Source: Mycobacterium sp. URHB0044
GTDB lineage: Bacteria > Actinomycetota > Actinomycetes > Mycobacteriales > Mycobacteriaceae
Length of the DNA: 64,000 nucleotides
Direction: 5' to 3'
NCBI RefSeq assembly: GCF_000620625.1
Contig: NZ_JIAW01000003.1
Span: 310,001 to 374,000 of the forward strand
Shown: positions 13,322 through 21,246 of the stretch, piece by piece
How positions within the stretch are numbered: the stretch's first letter is position 1
How the letters are laid out: each line of letters starts with the position of its first letter
Translations under genes and position numbers: made by a program
Notes under the pieces: model-generated
Told to the model about the DNA's origin: nothing
The model's input: only the letters and a program-made list of their open reading frames with translations
Databases searched by the model: none

Positions 13322-13672
13322 TCAGGGAGCGGGCGCCACGCAAAACGCGTTGCCCGCCGGGTCGGCGAGCACGACCCAGCGGAAGGCGTCACCGAAGCTG
13401 TGCCTGGCGGTCTCGCTGGCACCGAGGTCCAGTAGCCGCTGAACCTCCGCCTCCATGTCGGCGGCGCTGAAGTCGACGTGTACCCGGTTCTTGCCGGGCG
13501 TCGGGTCGTCTACTCTCTGGAACCCCAGCTTGAAGCCCTCGGGCTGGCTGACGAGAACGAATTCGCCTGGCACGACGGCGTTGACTTCCCCGTCCACCGC
13601 GCGTGCCCACCACTGGGCCAGCGTGTCGGGATCGGCGCAATCGAAGGTGATGGTTTCCACGGCAATCGGCAT
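13322..13672 (-). CDS. VOC/glyoxalase-like domain protein (Rv0801-type)
   Basis: 116 residues forming a single vicinal-oxygen-chelate module. The two beta-alpha-beta halves are seen as VETITFDCADPDTLAQWWAR and NRVHVDFSAADMEAEVQRLL, ending in the common DPAGNAFCV loop. The histidine in NRVHVDF is one probable metal ligand; the usual C-terminal Glu is replaced by Cys in NAFC, so metal-dependent catalysis is doubtful. It corresponds by position and size to Rv0801. May serve as a binding or resistance-type protein; no substrate can be assigned. Confidence 0.82.
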   Translation of the reverse strand: MPIAVETITFDCADPDTLAQWWARAVDGEVNAVVPGEFVLVSQPEGFKLGFQRVDDPTPGKNRVHVDFSAADMEAEVQRLLDLGASETARHSFGDAFRWVVLADPAGNAFCVAPAP

Positions 13673-13687
13673 GCCCGGGACACTAAC

Positions 13688-14947
13688 TCAGGCCGGTGAT
13701 AGGAATGCCTGTAACGCAGCGGAATACGCGTGTACATCCTGCGCGCCCATCAGTTCGCGCGCCGAGTGCATGGCCAGCTGCGCCGCGCCCACGTCGACGG
13801 TCGGGATGCCGGTGCGCGCCGCGGTCATCGGGCCGATCGTCGAGCCGCACGGCAGGTCCGCTCGGTGCTCGTAACGCTGCAGCGGCACTCCCGCCTGTGC
13901 GCACGCCAACGCGAACGCCGCCGCGGTGCGCCCGTCGGTGGCGTAGCGCAGGTTGGGCTGCACCTTGAGCACCGGCCCGGCGTTCACCTCGATGAGATGG
14001 CCGGGCTCGTGCCGCTCGGGATAGTTGGGATGGGTGGCGTGGGCCATGTCGCCGGACGCGACCATCGACCCGGGCAGGCGGCGCAGGAAGTCCTCGCGGC
14101 TGCCGCCCGCGGCCAGGGTGATCCGTTCCAGGACCGTCAGCAGCAGTTCGGACTGCGCGCCGTGGTCGGACGTCGAGCCGACCTCCTCGTGGTCGAACAG
14201 GGCCAGCACCGGCAGCTGGGCCCCGGCGTCCGCGGCAAGCAACGCCTCCAGCCCGGCGTAGCAGGTGCCCTGGTTGTCCAGTCGGGGCGCGCTGATCAGG
14301 TCCTGGTTGGCGCCGATGACCGCCGACGGCGTGAGGTCGTGGGTCATCAGGTCGACGGCCAGGACGTCCGAAGGGTCGACGTCGGCGCGCTCGGCCACGA
14401 AGTCGACGAAGGACCGGGCGCCGGTGCCCACACCCCACACGGCGTTGACGTGGCGCTGCGGATTCAGTTCGACGGCCTTGCGGTCCTCGGCCAGGTGAAT
14501 GGCCAGCTGAGGCACCCGCAGGATCGGGTCGTCGATGCGAACCAGTACGTCCCGGACTTGACTGCCGGCACGCAGGGACAGCCTGCCGCTGATGCCGAGG
14601 TCGCGGTCCAACCAGGAGTTCAGCCACGCCCCGCCGTACGGCTGCAACGCCACCACCTGCCAGCCCGACACGAGCCGGTCCGGATGCTGCTTGACCCGCA
14701 GGTTCGGGCTGTCGGTGTGCCCGCCGACGATGCGGAACGGGGCGCCGGCTTCGGCCGTCGACCGCCAGGCCACCAGCGATCCGGCGCGCACCGTGAAGTA
14801 GTCACCGGCGTCCGACGGCCAGGCCTGCTCCTCGGTGAGTTCGGTGAAGCCCGCGGCCGTCAACCGTTGCGCGACGGTGGCACACACGTGGAACGGCGAT
14901 GGTGAGGCGTCGATGAACTCGCAGAGACTTTGGGGGCTAGCTGGCAT
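13688..14947 (-). CDS. pepC: M18-family aminopeptidase (PepC/ApeB type)
   Basis: 419 residues from ATG 14947, the normal length for M18 aspartyl-type aminopeptidases, which remove N-terminal residues from peptides in the cytoplasm as large oligomers with two metal ions. Visible ligands: His in [11 protein letters not shown], Asp in [14 protein letters not shown], the Glu-Glu of [17 protein letters not shown], and the late His of [18 protein letters not shown]. The open frame continues upstream, but [20 protein letters not shown] is the standard N-terminus of the family. Divergent from the DyP gene with 50 bases between starts. Confidence 0.95.
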   Translation of the reverse strand: MPASPQSLCEFIDASPSPFHVCATVAQRLTAAGFTELTEEQAWPSDAGDYFTVRAGSLVAWRSTAEAGAPFRIVGGHTDSPNLRVKQHPDRLVSGWQVVALQPYGGAWLNSWLDRDLGISGRLSLRAGSQVRDVLVRIDDPILRVPQLAIHLAEDRKAVELNPQRHVNAVWGVGTGARSFVDFVAERADVDPSDVLAVDLMTHDLTPSAVIGANQDLISAPRLDNQGTCYAGLEALLAADAGAQLPVLALFDHEEVGSTSDHGAQSELLLTVLERITLAAGGSREDFLRRLPGSMVASGDMAHATHPNYPERHEPGHLIEVNAGPVLKVQPNLRYATDGRTAAAFALACAQAGVPLQRYEHRADLPCGSTIGPMTAARTGIPTVDVGAAQLAMHSARELMGAQDVHAYSAALQAFLSPA

Positions 14948-14997
14948 CTTTCCATCTTGACGGGCGTTTTCGGCGGCCGTGGCGCTAGGGTCCTGAT

Positions 14998-16020
14998 GTG
15001 CCCGATCCGATGCCGCAGCCGGTACTGGCTCCGCTGACTCCAGCGGCCATCTTCCTGGTCGCCACCATTGACTCCGGTGGCGAGGAGAAGGTGCACGACG
15101 CACTCCCCGACATCTCGGGTCTGGTGCGCGCCATCGGATTCCGGGATCCGACGAAACGGCTGTCGGTGGTGGCGTCGATCGGCTCCGATGCGTACGACCG
15201 GTTGTTCTCCGGTCCCCGGCCGGCAGAACTCCATCCGTTCATCGAGCTGACCGGCCCGCGCCACCACGCCCCGTCCACGCCGGGTGATCTCCTGTTTCAC
15301 ATCCGGGCCGAGTTCCTCGACGTCTGCTTCGAGCTGGCGGGACGGCTCGTCGAGGCGATGGCCGGGGCCATCACGGTGGTCGACGAGGTGCACGGCTTCA
15401 AGTTCTTCGACAACCGGGACCTGATGGGCTTCGTCGACGGGACCGAGAACCCGGACGGGCCGCTGGCCACCAGCGCCACCCAGATCGGCGACGAGGATCC
15501 CGACTTCGCCGGCGGTTGCTACGTCCACGTACAGAAGTACCTGCACGACATGTCGTCGTGGAACTCGCTTTCCGTCGAGGAGCAGGAACGGGTGATCGGC
15601 CGCACCAAGCTCGACGACATCGAGCTGGACGACGACGTCAAGCCCGCCAATTCCCATCTGGCGCTGAACGTGATCGAGGACGACGAGGGCAACGAGCTGA
15701 AGATCCTGCGGCACAACATGCCGTTCGGAGAGGTCGGCAAGGCCGAATTCGGTACGTACTACATCGGCTATTCGCGCACCGCCGCCGTGACCGAGCGCAT
15801 GCTGCGCAACATGTTCATCGGCGACCCGCCGGGTAACACCGACCGAATCCTGGACTTCTCCACGGCGGTTACCGGGAACATGTTCTTCACTCCCACCGCC
15901 GACTTCCTCGACGACCCGCCGCCCATGCCAGGCGCCGAGACCGTCGCAGCTCCGCCCGCACCCACACCCGCCGACGACGGCTCGCTGTCGATCGGCAGCC
16001 TGAAAGGACTACCCCAGTGA
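14998..16020 (+). CDS. dyp: DyP-type heme peroxidase, encapsulin cargo
   Basis: 340 residues. Dye-decolorising peroxidase with the family GFVDG motif (catalytic Asp147 in [11 protein letters not shown]), proximal heme ligand His220 in KPANSHLAL, and the conserved arginine in LRHNMPFG. The C-terminus, after an Ala/Pro-rich linker (residues 313-326), ends [14 protein letters not shown], which is the encapsulin-targeting peptide. It is therefore expected to be packed inside the nanocompartment encoded next door. Start is GTG 14998; ATG 15010 is possible. Its stop overlaps the encapsulin start by four bases. Corresponds to Rv0799c. Confidence 0.96.
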   Translation: MPDPMPQPVLAPLTPAAIFLVATIDSGGEEKVHDALPDISGLVRAIGFRDPTKRLSVVASIGSDAYDRLFSGPRPAELHPFIELTGPRHHAPSTPGDLLFHIRAEFLDVCFELAGRLVEAMAGAITVVDEVHGFKFFDNRDLMGFVDGTENPDGPLATSATQIGDEDPDFAGGCYVHVQKYLHDMSSWNSLSVEEQERVIGRTKLDDIELDDDVKPANSHLALNVIEDDEGNELKILRHNMPFGEVGKAEFGTYYIGYSRTAAVTERMLRNMFIGDPPGNTDRILDFSTAVTGNMFFTPTADFLDDPPPMPGAETVAAPPAPTPADDGSLSIGSLKGLPQ

Positions 16021-16814
16021 ACAATCTCTACCGCGACCTCGCTCCGATCACCGAAGTCGCCTGGGCGGAAATCGAATTGGAGGCCACCCGCACGTTCAAG
16101 CGGAACATCGCCGGGCGCAGGGTCGTCGACGTCAGCGAGCCCGGCGGGGCGGCCACCGCAGCGATCAGCACCGGCCATCTGCTCGACGTCTCCCCGCCCG
16201 GCGACGGCGTCGTCGCGCACCTGCGGGAGAGCAGGCCGCTGGTGCGGCTGCGCGTGCCGTTCACCCTGTCTAGGACCGACATCGACGACGTCGAGCGCGG
16301 CTCGCAAGACTCCGACTGGGATCCCGTCAAGGACGCCGCGAAGAAGCTGGCGTTCGCCGAGGACCGGGCGATCTTCGAGGGCTACGAGGCGGCATCGATC
16401 GGCGGCATCCGCAAGAGCAGCTCCAACCCCGCGCTGGCGCTGCCGTCCGATCCGCGGGAGATCCCGGACGTGATCGCGCAGGCATTGTCGGAGCTGCGGC
16501 TCGCGGGCGTCGACGGCCCGTACTGCGTACTGCTGTCGGCCGACGTCTACACCCAGGTCAGCGAGACCACCGAGCACGGCTATCCGATCCGCGAACACCT
16601 CAACCGGCTGATCGACGGCGAGATCATCTGGGCGCCCGCGATCGACGGCGCGTTCGTGCTGTCCACCCGTGGCGGTGACTTCGACCTGCAGCTCGGCACC
16701 GACGTGTCGATCGGCTACCTGTCACACGACGCCGACACCGTGCAGCTGTACCTGCAGGAGACGATGACGTTCCTCTGCTACACCGCCGAGGCGTCGGTCG
16801 CCCTGACGCGGTAG
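16017..16814 (+). CDS. enc: Encapsulin nanocompartment shell protein (Cfp29/linocin-M18 family)
   Basis: 265 residues, the classical length for family 1 encapsulins, which have the HK97 phage-capsid fold and assemble into ~24 nm shells. The hallmark N-terminus [19 protein letters not shown] and GRRVVDVSEPGG are present. So are the E-loop region (LRVPFTLSRTDIDDVERG) and the C-terminal DVSIGYLSHDADTVQLYLQE. M. tuberculosis Cfp29 (Rv0798c) is the orthologue by order. Translation is coupled to the DyP peroxidase (ATGA), whose C-terminal peptide would dock to the inner wall. A two-gene operon for peroxide defence or sequestered oxidation is the standard interpretation. Confidence 0.97.
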   Translation: MNNLYRDLAPITEVAWAEIELEATRTFKRNIAGRRVVDVSEPGGAATAAISTGHLLDVSPPGDGVVAHLRESRPLVRLRVPFTLSRTDIDDVERGSQDSDWDPVKDAAKKLAFAEDRAIFEGYEAASIGGIRKSSSNPALALPSDPREIPDVIAQALSELRLAGVDGPYCVLLSADVYTQVSETTEHGYPIREHLNRLIDGEIIWAPAIDGAFVLSTRGGDFDLQLGTDVSIGYLSHDADTVQLYLQETMTFLCYTAEASVALTR

Positions 16815-16832
16815 CGGTCTCCAGTTCCCCCT

Positions 16833-16885
16833 GCGATTTGGGCGTGATTACGTTTGCTGAGCGAGCGTTTTCACGCCCAAGTCGC
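16833..16885. terminator. Long imperfect hairpin after the encapsulin operon
   Basis: Arms 16833-16852 (GCGATTTGGGCGTGATTACG) and 16866-16885 pair at 17 of 20 positions around a 13-base loop. It begins 18 bases after the encapsulin stop and has no U-run, as is usual for mycobacterial intrinsic terminators. It probably insulates the dyp-enc operon from the P450 promoter just downstream, or stabilises the transcript 3' end. Its size suggests a dispersed palindromic element; other copies were not seen in this window. Confidence 0.6.
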
Positions 16886-16896
16886 GATGGCGGCTA

Positions 16897-16929
16897 TTGA
16901 CGACACTCTCATTGGTGATGATATCGTCA
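16897..16929 (+). promoter_or_regulatory. P450 promoter with overlapping TetR-type operator O1
   Basis: TTGACG (16897-16902) and GATATC (16920-16925), 17 bases apart, make a plausible promoter. Transcription would then begin near 16932-16934, at the ATG of the P450, giving a leaderless or almost leaderless mRNA. The near-palindrome TGATGATATCGTCA (16916-16929) covers the -10 element, so bound repressor would block polymerase. The same 14-bp pattern occurs twice in front of the dioxygenase operon. Confidence 0.75.
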
Positions 16930-16933
16930 GTTA

Positions 16934-18184
16934 ATGGGGGTGACCGCACCGCTGCGACCACGGCGACGCAACGCGCCGTCCGGCGTGCCCGTCTATGAAC
17001 CGGACATCTTCGCTCCGGAGGCCATCGCCGATCCGTATCCGCACTACGCAGCCCTGCGCGAACTGGGACCGGTGGTCTGGCTGCGGGCGCAGCGGGTCTT
17101 CGCCGTCGGGCGTCATGCCGAGGTCAAGCACGTCCTCCTGCAACCGGACGTCTTCGTGTCTGGCCGCGGCGTGGCGCTCAACGCCCCGATCAACAAGCTG
17201 AGCAAGGGCACCACGCTCAACAGCGACGGGCAGGTGCACGACGATCGGCGCAAGATGCTCGCGCACCGGTTGACGCCCAAGGCGCTTCGCTCGATCAAGG
17301 ACGACGTACAGCAGGCCGCTCGACGAGTCGTCGACCGCGCGTTGACCCTGTCTCGCGTGGATGGCGTCGGCGACCTCGCGTTGGGGTTGCCGCTGACGGT
17401 GGTACCCGACTTGATCGGATGGCCTGAAGACGCCAGGGAGAACCTGGTCACGTGGGCCGGCGCCACCTTCGACGTCCTGGGACCCCTGAATAGACAAGCG
17501 ATTTCGGCGATGCCCACGGCCTTGGGCATGATGCGGTTCACCGCCAAGGTGGTGCGCCGCAGCGACCTTGCGGAGGGCAGCATGGCACACGACCTGCAGG
17601 CCGCCCACGAAGCCGGGAAGATCGACGAGGCCCAGTTGCGGGCATTCATGATCGACTACCTCGCGCCATCGATCGACACGACGGCCGGGGCGATCTCGGC
17701 GGCATTGTGGCTGTTCGCCATTCATCACGACCAATGGGAATTGCTGCGATCCGATCGGTCGCTGTTGCCCAACGCCGTGAACGAAGTCGTGCGGATCGAA
17801 TCCCCGCTGCGCTCGTTCAGCAGGCGGGTCGCCGAGGAGACCGAACTAGCCGGCGTCCAGCTGCCCGAGGGTTCACGTGTCAACGTCTTCTACGCCTCGG
17901 CCAACCGCGACGCCGCCGTGTTCCCCAACCCGGACGACTTCGACATCACGCGAAACACCTCCGCGCAACTCGGTTTCGGCCTCGGCGTGCACGGTTGCGG
18001 TGGCCAGGGGCTCGCACGCCTGGAGACCGAATCGATCCTCACCGCGCTGCTGGACCGGGTCGAGCGCATCGAGCTCGACGGAGTACCGAAACTCGCGCGC
18101 AACAACATCATCCACCGATTCGATCGGCTGCCACTTCGACTGGTTCCCACGCCGGCGTCCATCAACGAGGAGGAGGCACAGTGA
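16934..18184 (+). CDS. Cytochrome P450 of the aromatic cluster
   Basis: 416 residues. The heme-binding signature is FGLGVHGCGGQGLARLE, with Cys as fifth ligand; the ExxR helix is EVVRIESPLRSF; the I-helix reads YLAPSIDTTAGA, so the usual AGxDT is APSIDT. DDRRKMLAHRLTPKAL is the C-helix region. Electrons would come from the ferredoxin whose GTG overlaps its stop (GTGA). It does not correspond to the CYP126, 123 or 51 genes of this region and belongs to the inserted cluster. Substrate is unknown; an alkyl- or alkoxy-aromatic compound fed to the ring-cleavage enzymes is an inference. Starts at ATG 16934, just downstream of operator O1. Confidence 0.93.
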   Translation: MGVTAPLRPRRRNAPSGVPVYEPDIFAPEAIADPYPHYAALRELGPVVWLRAQRVFAVGRHAEVKHVLLQPDVFVSGRGVALNAPINKLSKGTTLNSDGQVHDDRRKMLAHRLTPKALRSIKDDVQQAARRVVDRALTLSRVDGVGDLALGLPLTVVPDLIGWPEDARENLVTWAGATFDVLGPLNRQAISAMPTALGMMRFTAKVVRRSDLAEGSMAHDLQAAHEAGKIDEAQLRAFMIDYLAPSIDTTAGAISAALWLFAIHHDQWELLRSDRSLLPNAVNEVVRIESPLRSFSRRVAEETELAGVQLPEGSRVNVFYASANRDAAVFPNPDDFDITRNTSAQLGFGLGVHGCGGQGLARLETESILTALLDRVERIELDGVPKLARNNIIHRFDRLPLRLVPTPASINEEEAQ

Positions 18185-18378
18185 AGGTGATCGCCGACTA
18201 CGACAGGTGCGAGGGGCATGGTCTCTGCACGCACCAGGCACCGGAGATCTTCGAACTCGACGATGGGGGGGACCTGGTCCATCGCTTCGAGGCTGCTGAC
18301 CTACCGGCAAATCAACGCGACGCTGCATCGTCCGCGGTGGCGGCGTGCCCGGTGGCGGCACTTCGCCTCGAAGCCTGA
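18181..18378 (+). CDS. Small 3Fe-4S-type ferredoxin, P450 partner
   Basis: 65 residues, start GTG 18181 overlapping the P450 stop. Cluster ligands are Cys10 and Cys16 in CEGHGLC and the Cys of AACPVAAL near the end. The middle cysteine position of a 4Fe-4S protein is taken by His13, the pattern seen in mycobacterial and Streptomyces P450 ferredoxins that bind a 3Fe-4S (or His-variant) cluster. It shuttles electrons from a ferredoxin reductase, not encoded in this window, to the P450. The acidic surface (EIFELDDGGD) fits docking to a P450. Confidence 0.93.
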   Translation: MKVIADYDRCEGHGLCTHQAPEIFELDDGGDLVHRFEAADLPANQRDAASSAVAACPVAALRLEA

Positions 18379-18397
18379 TTGGCCTCGAATTTCGCTG

Positions 18398-19066
18398 TCA
18401 GGCGGCCGAATTCGGGTTCATCAGCTCGTCGAGGTCCGGCAATGGCCGTTGACAAATTTCACGGGCTTCGTCGGCCGTCATGCCGAACAGCCGCAACACG
18501 TCTTCGGTCACCTTGTCCGCAGTCTCACCGTCGTCGCGTTCGGGGTCGTCGGCCAGCAGCTTGCCAAGGCCCAAGAGAGCGCCGCCGGCCACGGCAAGCC
18601 CCAGTTCGGCATCCTGGACGTCGAACCGTCCGGAGCGCGAAGCCGCCACGATGTCGCGAAGCGCGCGCGGCGCCAGGCCACGATCCGAGGACAAGAGCGA
18701 CAATCCGTTGGCGAGCAGAATCTTGCTTTCCTGCGGGCGGCGACGAAACAGCCTTCCGGTGAGCCGGAAGCTGCACGCGAAGGTTTCTGCGGGGTCGTCG
18801 AGGGCCTCGGTGAGCTTGTCCAGCAGCGCGCCGTGCGTGTCGAGTGCGTCGGCGACCGCGGCCTCGAACAGTTGATCCTTGCTGTCGAAGTGGTTGTAGA
18901 AGGACCCCATTCCGACGTCGGCGGCCTGAGTGATCTCCAAGACGGGGACGTTGAGCTTGCCTGCGGCGATGAACGTCTGTGCCGCGCTGATCAGTGCACC
19001 GCGAGTGCGCTGCTTGCGACGCTCCAAGCGATTGGCGGGTTGTTCCGCTCGATCGGCCATGGTCAC
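18398..19066 (-). CDS. TetR-family repressor of the aromatic cluster
   Basis: 222 residues. The N-terminal helix-turn-helix spans about residues 15-65 (RRKQRTRGALISAAQTF, VLEITQAADVGMGSFYNHFD). The C-terminal ligand domain is helical and non-conserved. GTG 19066 and ATG 19060 are both possible starts. It lies convergent to the P450-ferredoxin pair and divergent from the dioxygenase operon. Operator copies O2 and O3 in its own upstream region and O1 before the P450 indicate that it controls all three promoters, including its own. The inducer is probably a pathway substrate or intermediate. Confidence 0.92.
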   Translation of the reverse strand: MTMADRAEQPANRLERRKQRTRGALISAAQTFIAAGKLNVPVLEITQAADVGMGSFYNHFDSKDQLFEAAVADALDTHGALLDKLTEALDDPAETFACSFRLTGRLFRRRPQESKILLANGLSLLSSDRGLAPRALRDIVAASRSGRFDVQDAELGLAVAGGALLGLGKLLADDPERDDGETADKVTEDVLRLFGMTADEAREICQRPLPDLDELMNPNSAA

Positions 19067-19104
19067 CCCCCTTCGGGAACCACTGTAGCGGACGATTCCA
19101 TTAC

Positions 19105-19118
19105 TGATGATTTCGTCA
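19105..19118. promoter_or_regulatory. TetR-type operator O2
   Basis: TGATGATTTCGTCA, 39 bases upstream of the GTG of the TetR gene, where it would cover that gene's promoter. It differs from O1 at one base and from O3 at one base. Centre-to-centre distance to O3 is 44 bases, about four helical turns, allowing two dimers on one face of the DNA. Confidence 0.8.
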
Positions 19119-19125
19119 GAAAGTG

Positions 19126-19162
19126 TTGACTGATCACGACGTCGTATGTGACGATTTCGTCA
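19126..19162 (+). promoter_or_regulatory. Dioxygenase operon promoter region with operator O3
   Basis: A TTGACT element (19126-19131) lies between O2 and O3, and any -10 at normal spacing falls inside O3 (TGACGATTTCGTCA, 19149-19162). O3 is followed by the ribosome-binding stretch AAGGAACGGG and ATG 19181. Repressor on O3 would block the promoter, as O1 does for the P450. The exact -10 hexamer is uncertain; GACGAT is the best fit. Confidence 0.65.
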
Positions 19163-19180
19163 GCATGGAAGGAACGGGAC

Positions 19181-20311
19181 ATGGATGAGATGGTCGGCGC
19201 CCACAATGACCTGCACAGCGAGCGCGGCGCCCGCCGGGGCGAGCACCCCGGACGGTCTCGCAACCCCGTGATCAAGGTCGAGGACATCGCGTGGCTCGAG
19301 TTCGAGAAACCCGACCTGACGCGTGCCGAGACGTTCGCCAGGGCGTTCGGCTTCGCCACGGGGTCCCGCACACCCGAGCAGGTCTGGTTGCGCGGCGCCG
19401 ACCCAGGCGCGCAGTGCGTCATCCTGCGCCGTGGCGCGGTGTCACGGTTCACCGGTGTGGCGTTCAAGGCGGCCGACGAGGTTGACGTCCTGCGGCTCGC
19501 AGAAGCCTCCGGAGTGCCCGTCCGACCGCTCCCGGAAGCCATCGGCGGCGTGTCGGCAGATCTGGTGGATCCCAGCGGCATTCCGGTCCACGTTGTCGCG
19601 GGAATGCACGAATTATCCACGCTCCCAACGCAACAACCCCTCACCTTCAACGTCGGCGAAGAGCTTCACCGCTTCAACCGCACCCAGCGCCCACCCCGCC
19701 AGCCGGCCACCGTCCAGCGGCTTGGCCACGTCGTACTGCAGACGACGAGATTCACCGAAGCCGTGAACTGGTACCTCGATAACCTGGGGATGATCGTCAG
19801 TGACTTCCAATACTTCCCGGGTCAGCGCGACCGCGGGCCGGTGATGAGCTTCATCCGATGCGACCGCGGCAGCACACCCGCAGATCACCACACGCTGGCC
19901 ATGGCGCTCGGCCCCACCAACCGCTACCTGCACTCGGCATACCAAGTGAGCGACCTCGACGCGCTGGCTGCCGGCGGCGAGTATCTGCGCGATCGGGGCT
20001 ATCACCGGTCGTGGGGTATCGGCCGCCACATCGAGGGCAGCCAGCTGTTCGACTACTGGCGCGACCCGGACGGCTTCCTCGTCGAGCACTTCACCGATGG
20101 TGACATGTTCGACGACACGCTCGAACCCGGCTGGGCGCCGTTCACCGCGTCCGGCCTGTCGCAGTGGGGTCCACCCGTCACCAAGGACTTCCTCGGCACC
20201 ACCCCCAGATCCCTTCCGTCCGAGGCGCGTTCGATCGTGGCTGCCCTTCGCGGCGACAACGAGTTCACCCTCACCCGCCTACGCGGTCTACTGAAAGCAG
20301 CCACGTCGTGA
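19181..20311 (+). CDS. Type I extradiol (catechol 2,3-) dioxygenase, VOC family
   Basis: 376 residues with two VOC modules (about 30-145 and 178-305). The C-terminal module holds the Fe(II) triad: His183 (RLGHVVLQT), His236 or 237 (PADHHTLAM) and Glu302 (GFLVEHFTDG). The active-site motif around the last Glu, LFDYWRDPDGFLVEHF, is typical of the ring-cleaving enzymes. It would open a catechol meta to the hydroxyls. ATG 19181 is chosen for the AAGGAACGGG site just before it; a GTG at 19148 lies inside operator O3 and lacks a site. First gene of a three-gene operon with FAH hydrolase and flavin hydroxylase. Confidence 0.92.
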   Translation: MDEMVGAHNDLHSERGARRGEHPGRSRNPVIKVEDIAWLEFEKPDLTRAETFARAFGFATGSRTPEQVWLRGADPGAQCVILRRGAVSRFTGVAFKAADEVDVLRLAEASGVPVRPLPEAIGGVSADLVDPSGIPVHVVAGMHELSTLPTQQPLTFNVGEELHRFNRTQRPPRQPATVQRLGHVVLQTTRFTEAVNWYLDNLGMIVSDFQYFPGQRDRGPVMSFIRCDRGSTPADHHTLAMALGPTNRYLHSAYQVSDLDALAAGGEYLRDRGYHRSWGIGRHIEGSQLFDYWRDPDGFLVEHFTDGDMFDDTLEPGWAPFTASGLSQWGPPVTKDFLGTTPRSLPSEARSIVAALRGDNEFTLTRLRGLLKAATS

Positions 20312-21246
20312 CCATTTCGATCCTGCGGACCAACGACGCGTGGTGGGTTCAAACGTCCACCGGCGCAGCCAGAATCGCTACCACCGCGACGACGACTGGC
20401 GAGCTCCTTGCCGACCGCGCCGCCATCGACGAGGCCACCCACAGCGCCGACACCGTGCCGGTCGACAGCCTTGCCCTCCTCTCCCCCGTTACCGCCCCGT
20501 GCCGCGTCGTCGCGCAGATGACGAACTTCGTCTCGCACGTCAAGGATGCCGGCATGGACCCAAAGACGGTCCCGCTCACCTTCTTCCGCAAGACGTCCGG
20601 CTCGATTTGTGGCCCGTTCGACGACATCGTCAAGCCGGCGCACGTCAAGTTCCTCGACTACGAGGTCGAGATCGGCCTGGTCATCGGCCGCGACATTCCC
20701 GTCGGCACCGAGATCACCGAGGCGAACCTCCCGGACTTCATCGCCGGCCTGGTCGTCACCAACGACGTCTCGGCGCGCGACGTTCAGCTCCCCCAAACGC
20801 AGTTCTACGAGGCCAAGTCCTACCCGACGTTCACCCCCGTCGGCCCCGCCCTGGTGCTGCTCGACGCCGACGAACTGAAGCGCTTCGGAGACTTGCGACT
20901 ACAAACGCGGGTCAGCGGCGAGGTGCGGCAGAACATGCTCGTCGACGGCGACATGCTGTACGGGCCGCTGCAAGCGCTGCAGTCCTTGGCGCGCTTCCAG
21001 GACCTCACCGCAGGCGATCTGGTGCTGACCGGCACGCCCGCAGGCACTGCCCTGAGTGCGCCGCCGAAACCGATCGAGATCATCGGTTCCCTGCTGCCGC
21101 CGGCGGTGAAGTGGAAAGCCTTCTTCAAGCGCCAGGCAGACAACCCGAAGTACCTGCAGCACGGCGACGTCGTCGAGCTCTCGGTGGCGACCGACGACGG
21201 CAGCATCGATCTCGGCACCCAACGCACCGCGGTGAAATACGCGTGA
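20308..21246 (+). CDS. Fumarylacetoacetate hydrolase-family enzyme
   Basis: 312 residues from GTG 20308, which overlaps the dioxygenase stop (GTGA). FAH-fold metal ligands are visible: the acidic pair in FLDYEVEIGLVIGRDIP and the Asp of VVTNDVSARDVQ; GDLVLTGTPAGTA is the conserved C-terminal turn. The family includes hydrolases, hydratases and decarboxylases acting on 2-oxo acids with a neighbouring carbonyl. After extradiol cleavage it should hydrolyse the ring-opened product or hydrate the resulting dienoate. The context favours hydrolysis, since no alpha/beta-type meta-cleavage hydrolase is nearby. Confidence 0.9.
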   Translation: MTISILRTNDAWWVQTSTGAARIATTATTTGELLADRAAIDEATHSADTVPVDSLALLSPVTAPCRVVAQMTNFVSHVKDAGMDPKTVPLTFFRKTSGSICGPFDDIVKPAHVKFLDYEVEIGLVIGRDIPVGTEITEANLPDFIAGLVVTNDVSARDVQLPQTQFYEAKSYPTFTPVGPALVLLDADELKRFGDLRLQTRVSGEVRQNMLVDGDMLYGPLQALQSLARFQDLTAGDLVLTGTPAGTALSAPPKPIEIIGSLLPPAVKWKAFFKRQADNPKYLQHGDVVELSVATDDGSIDLGTQRTAVKYA

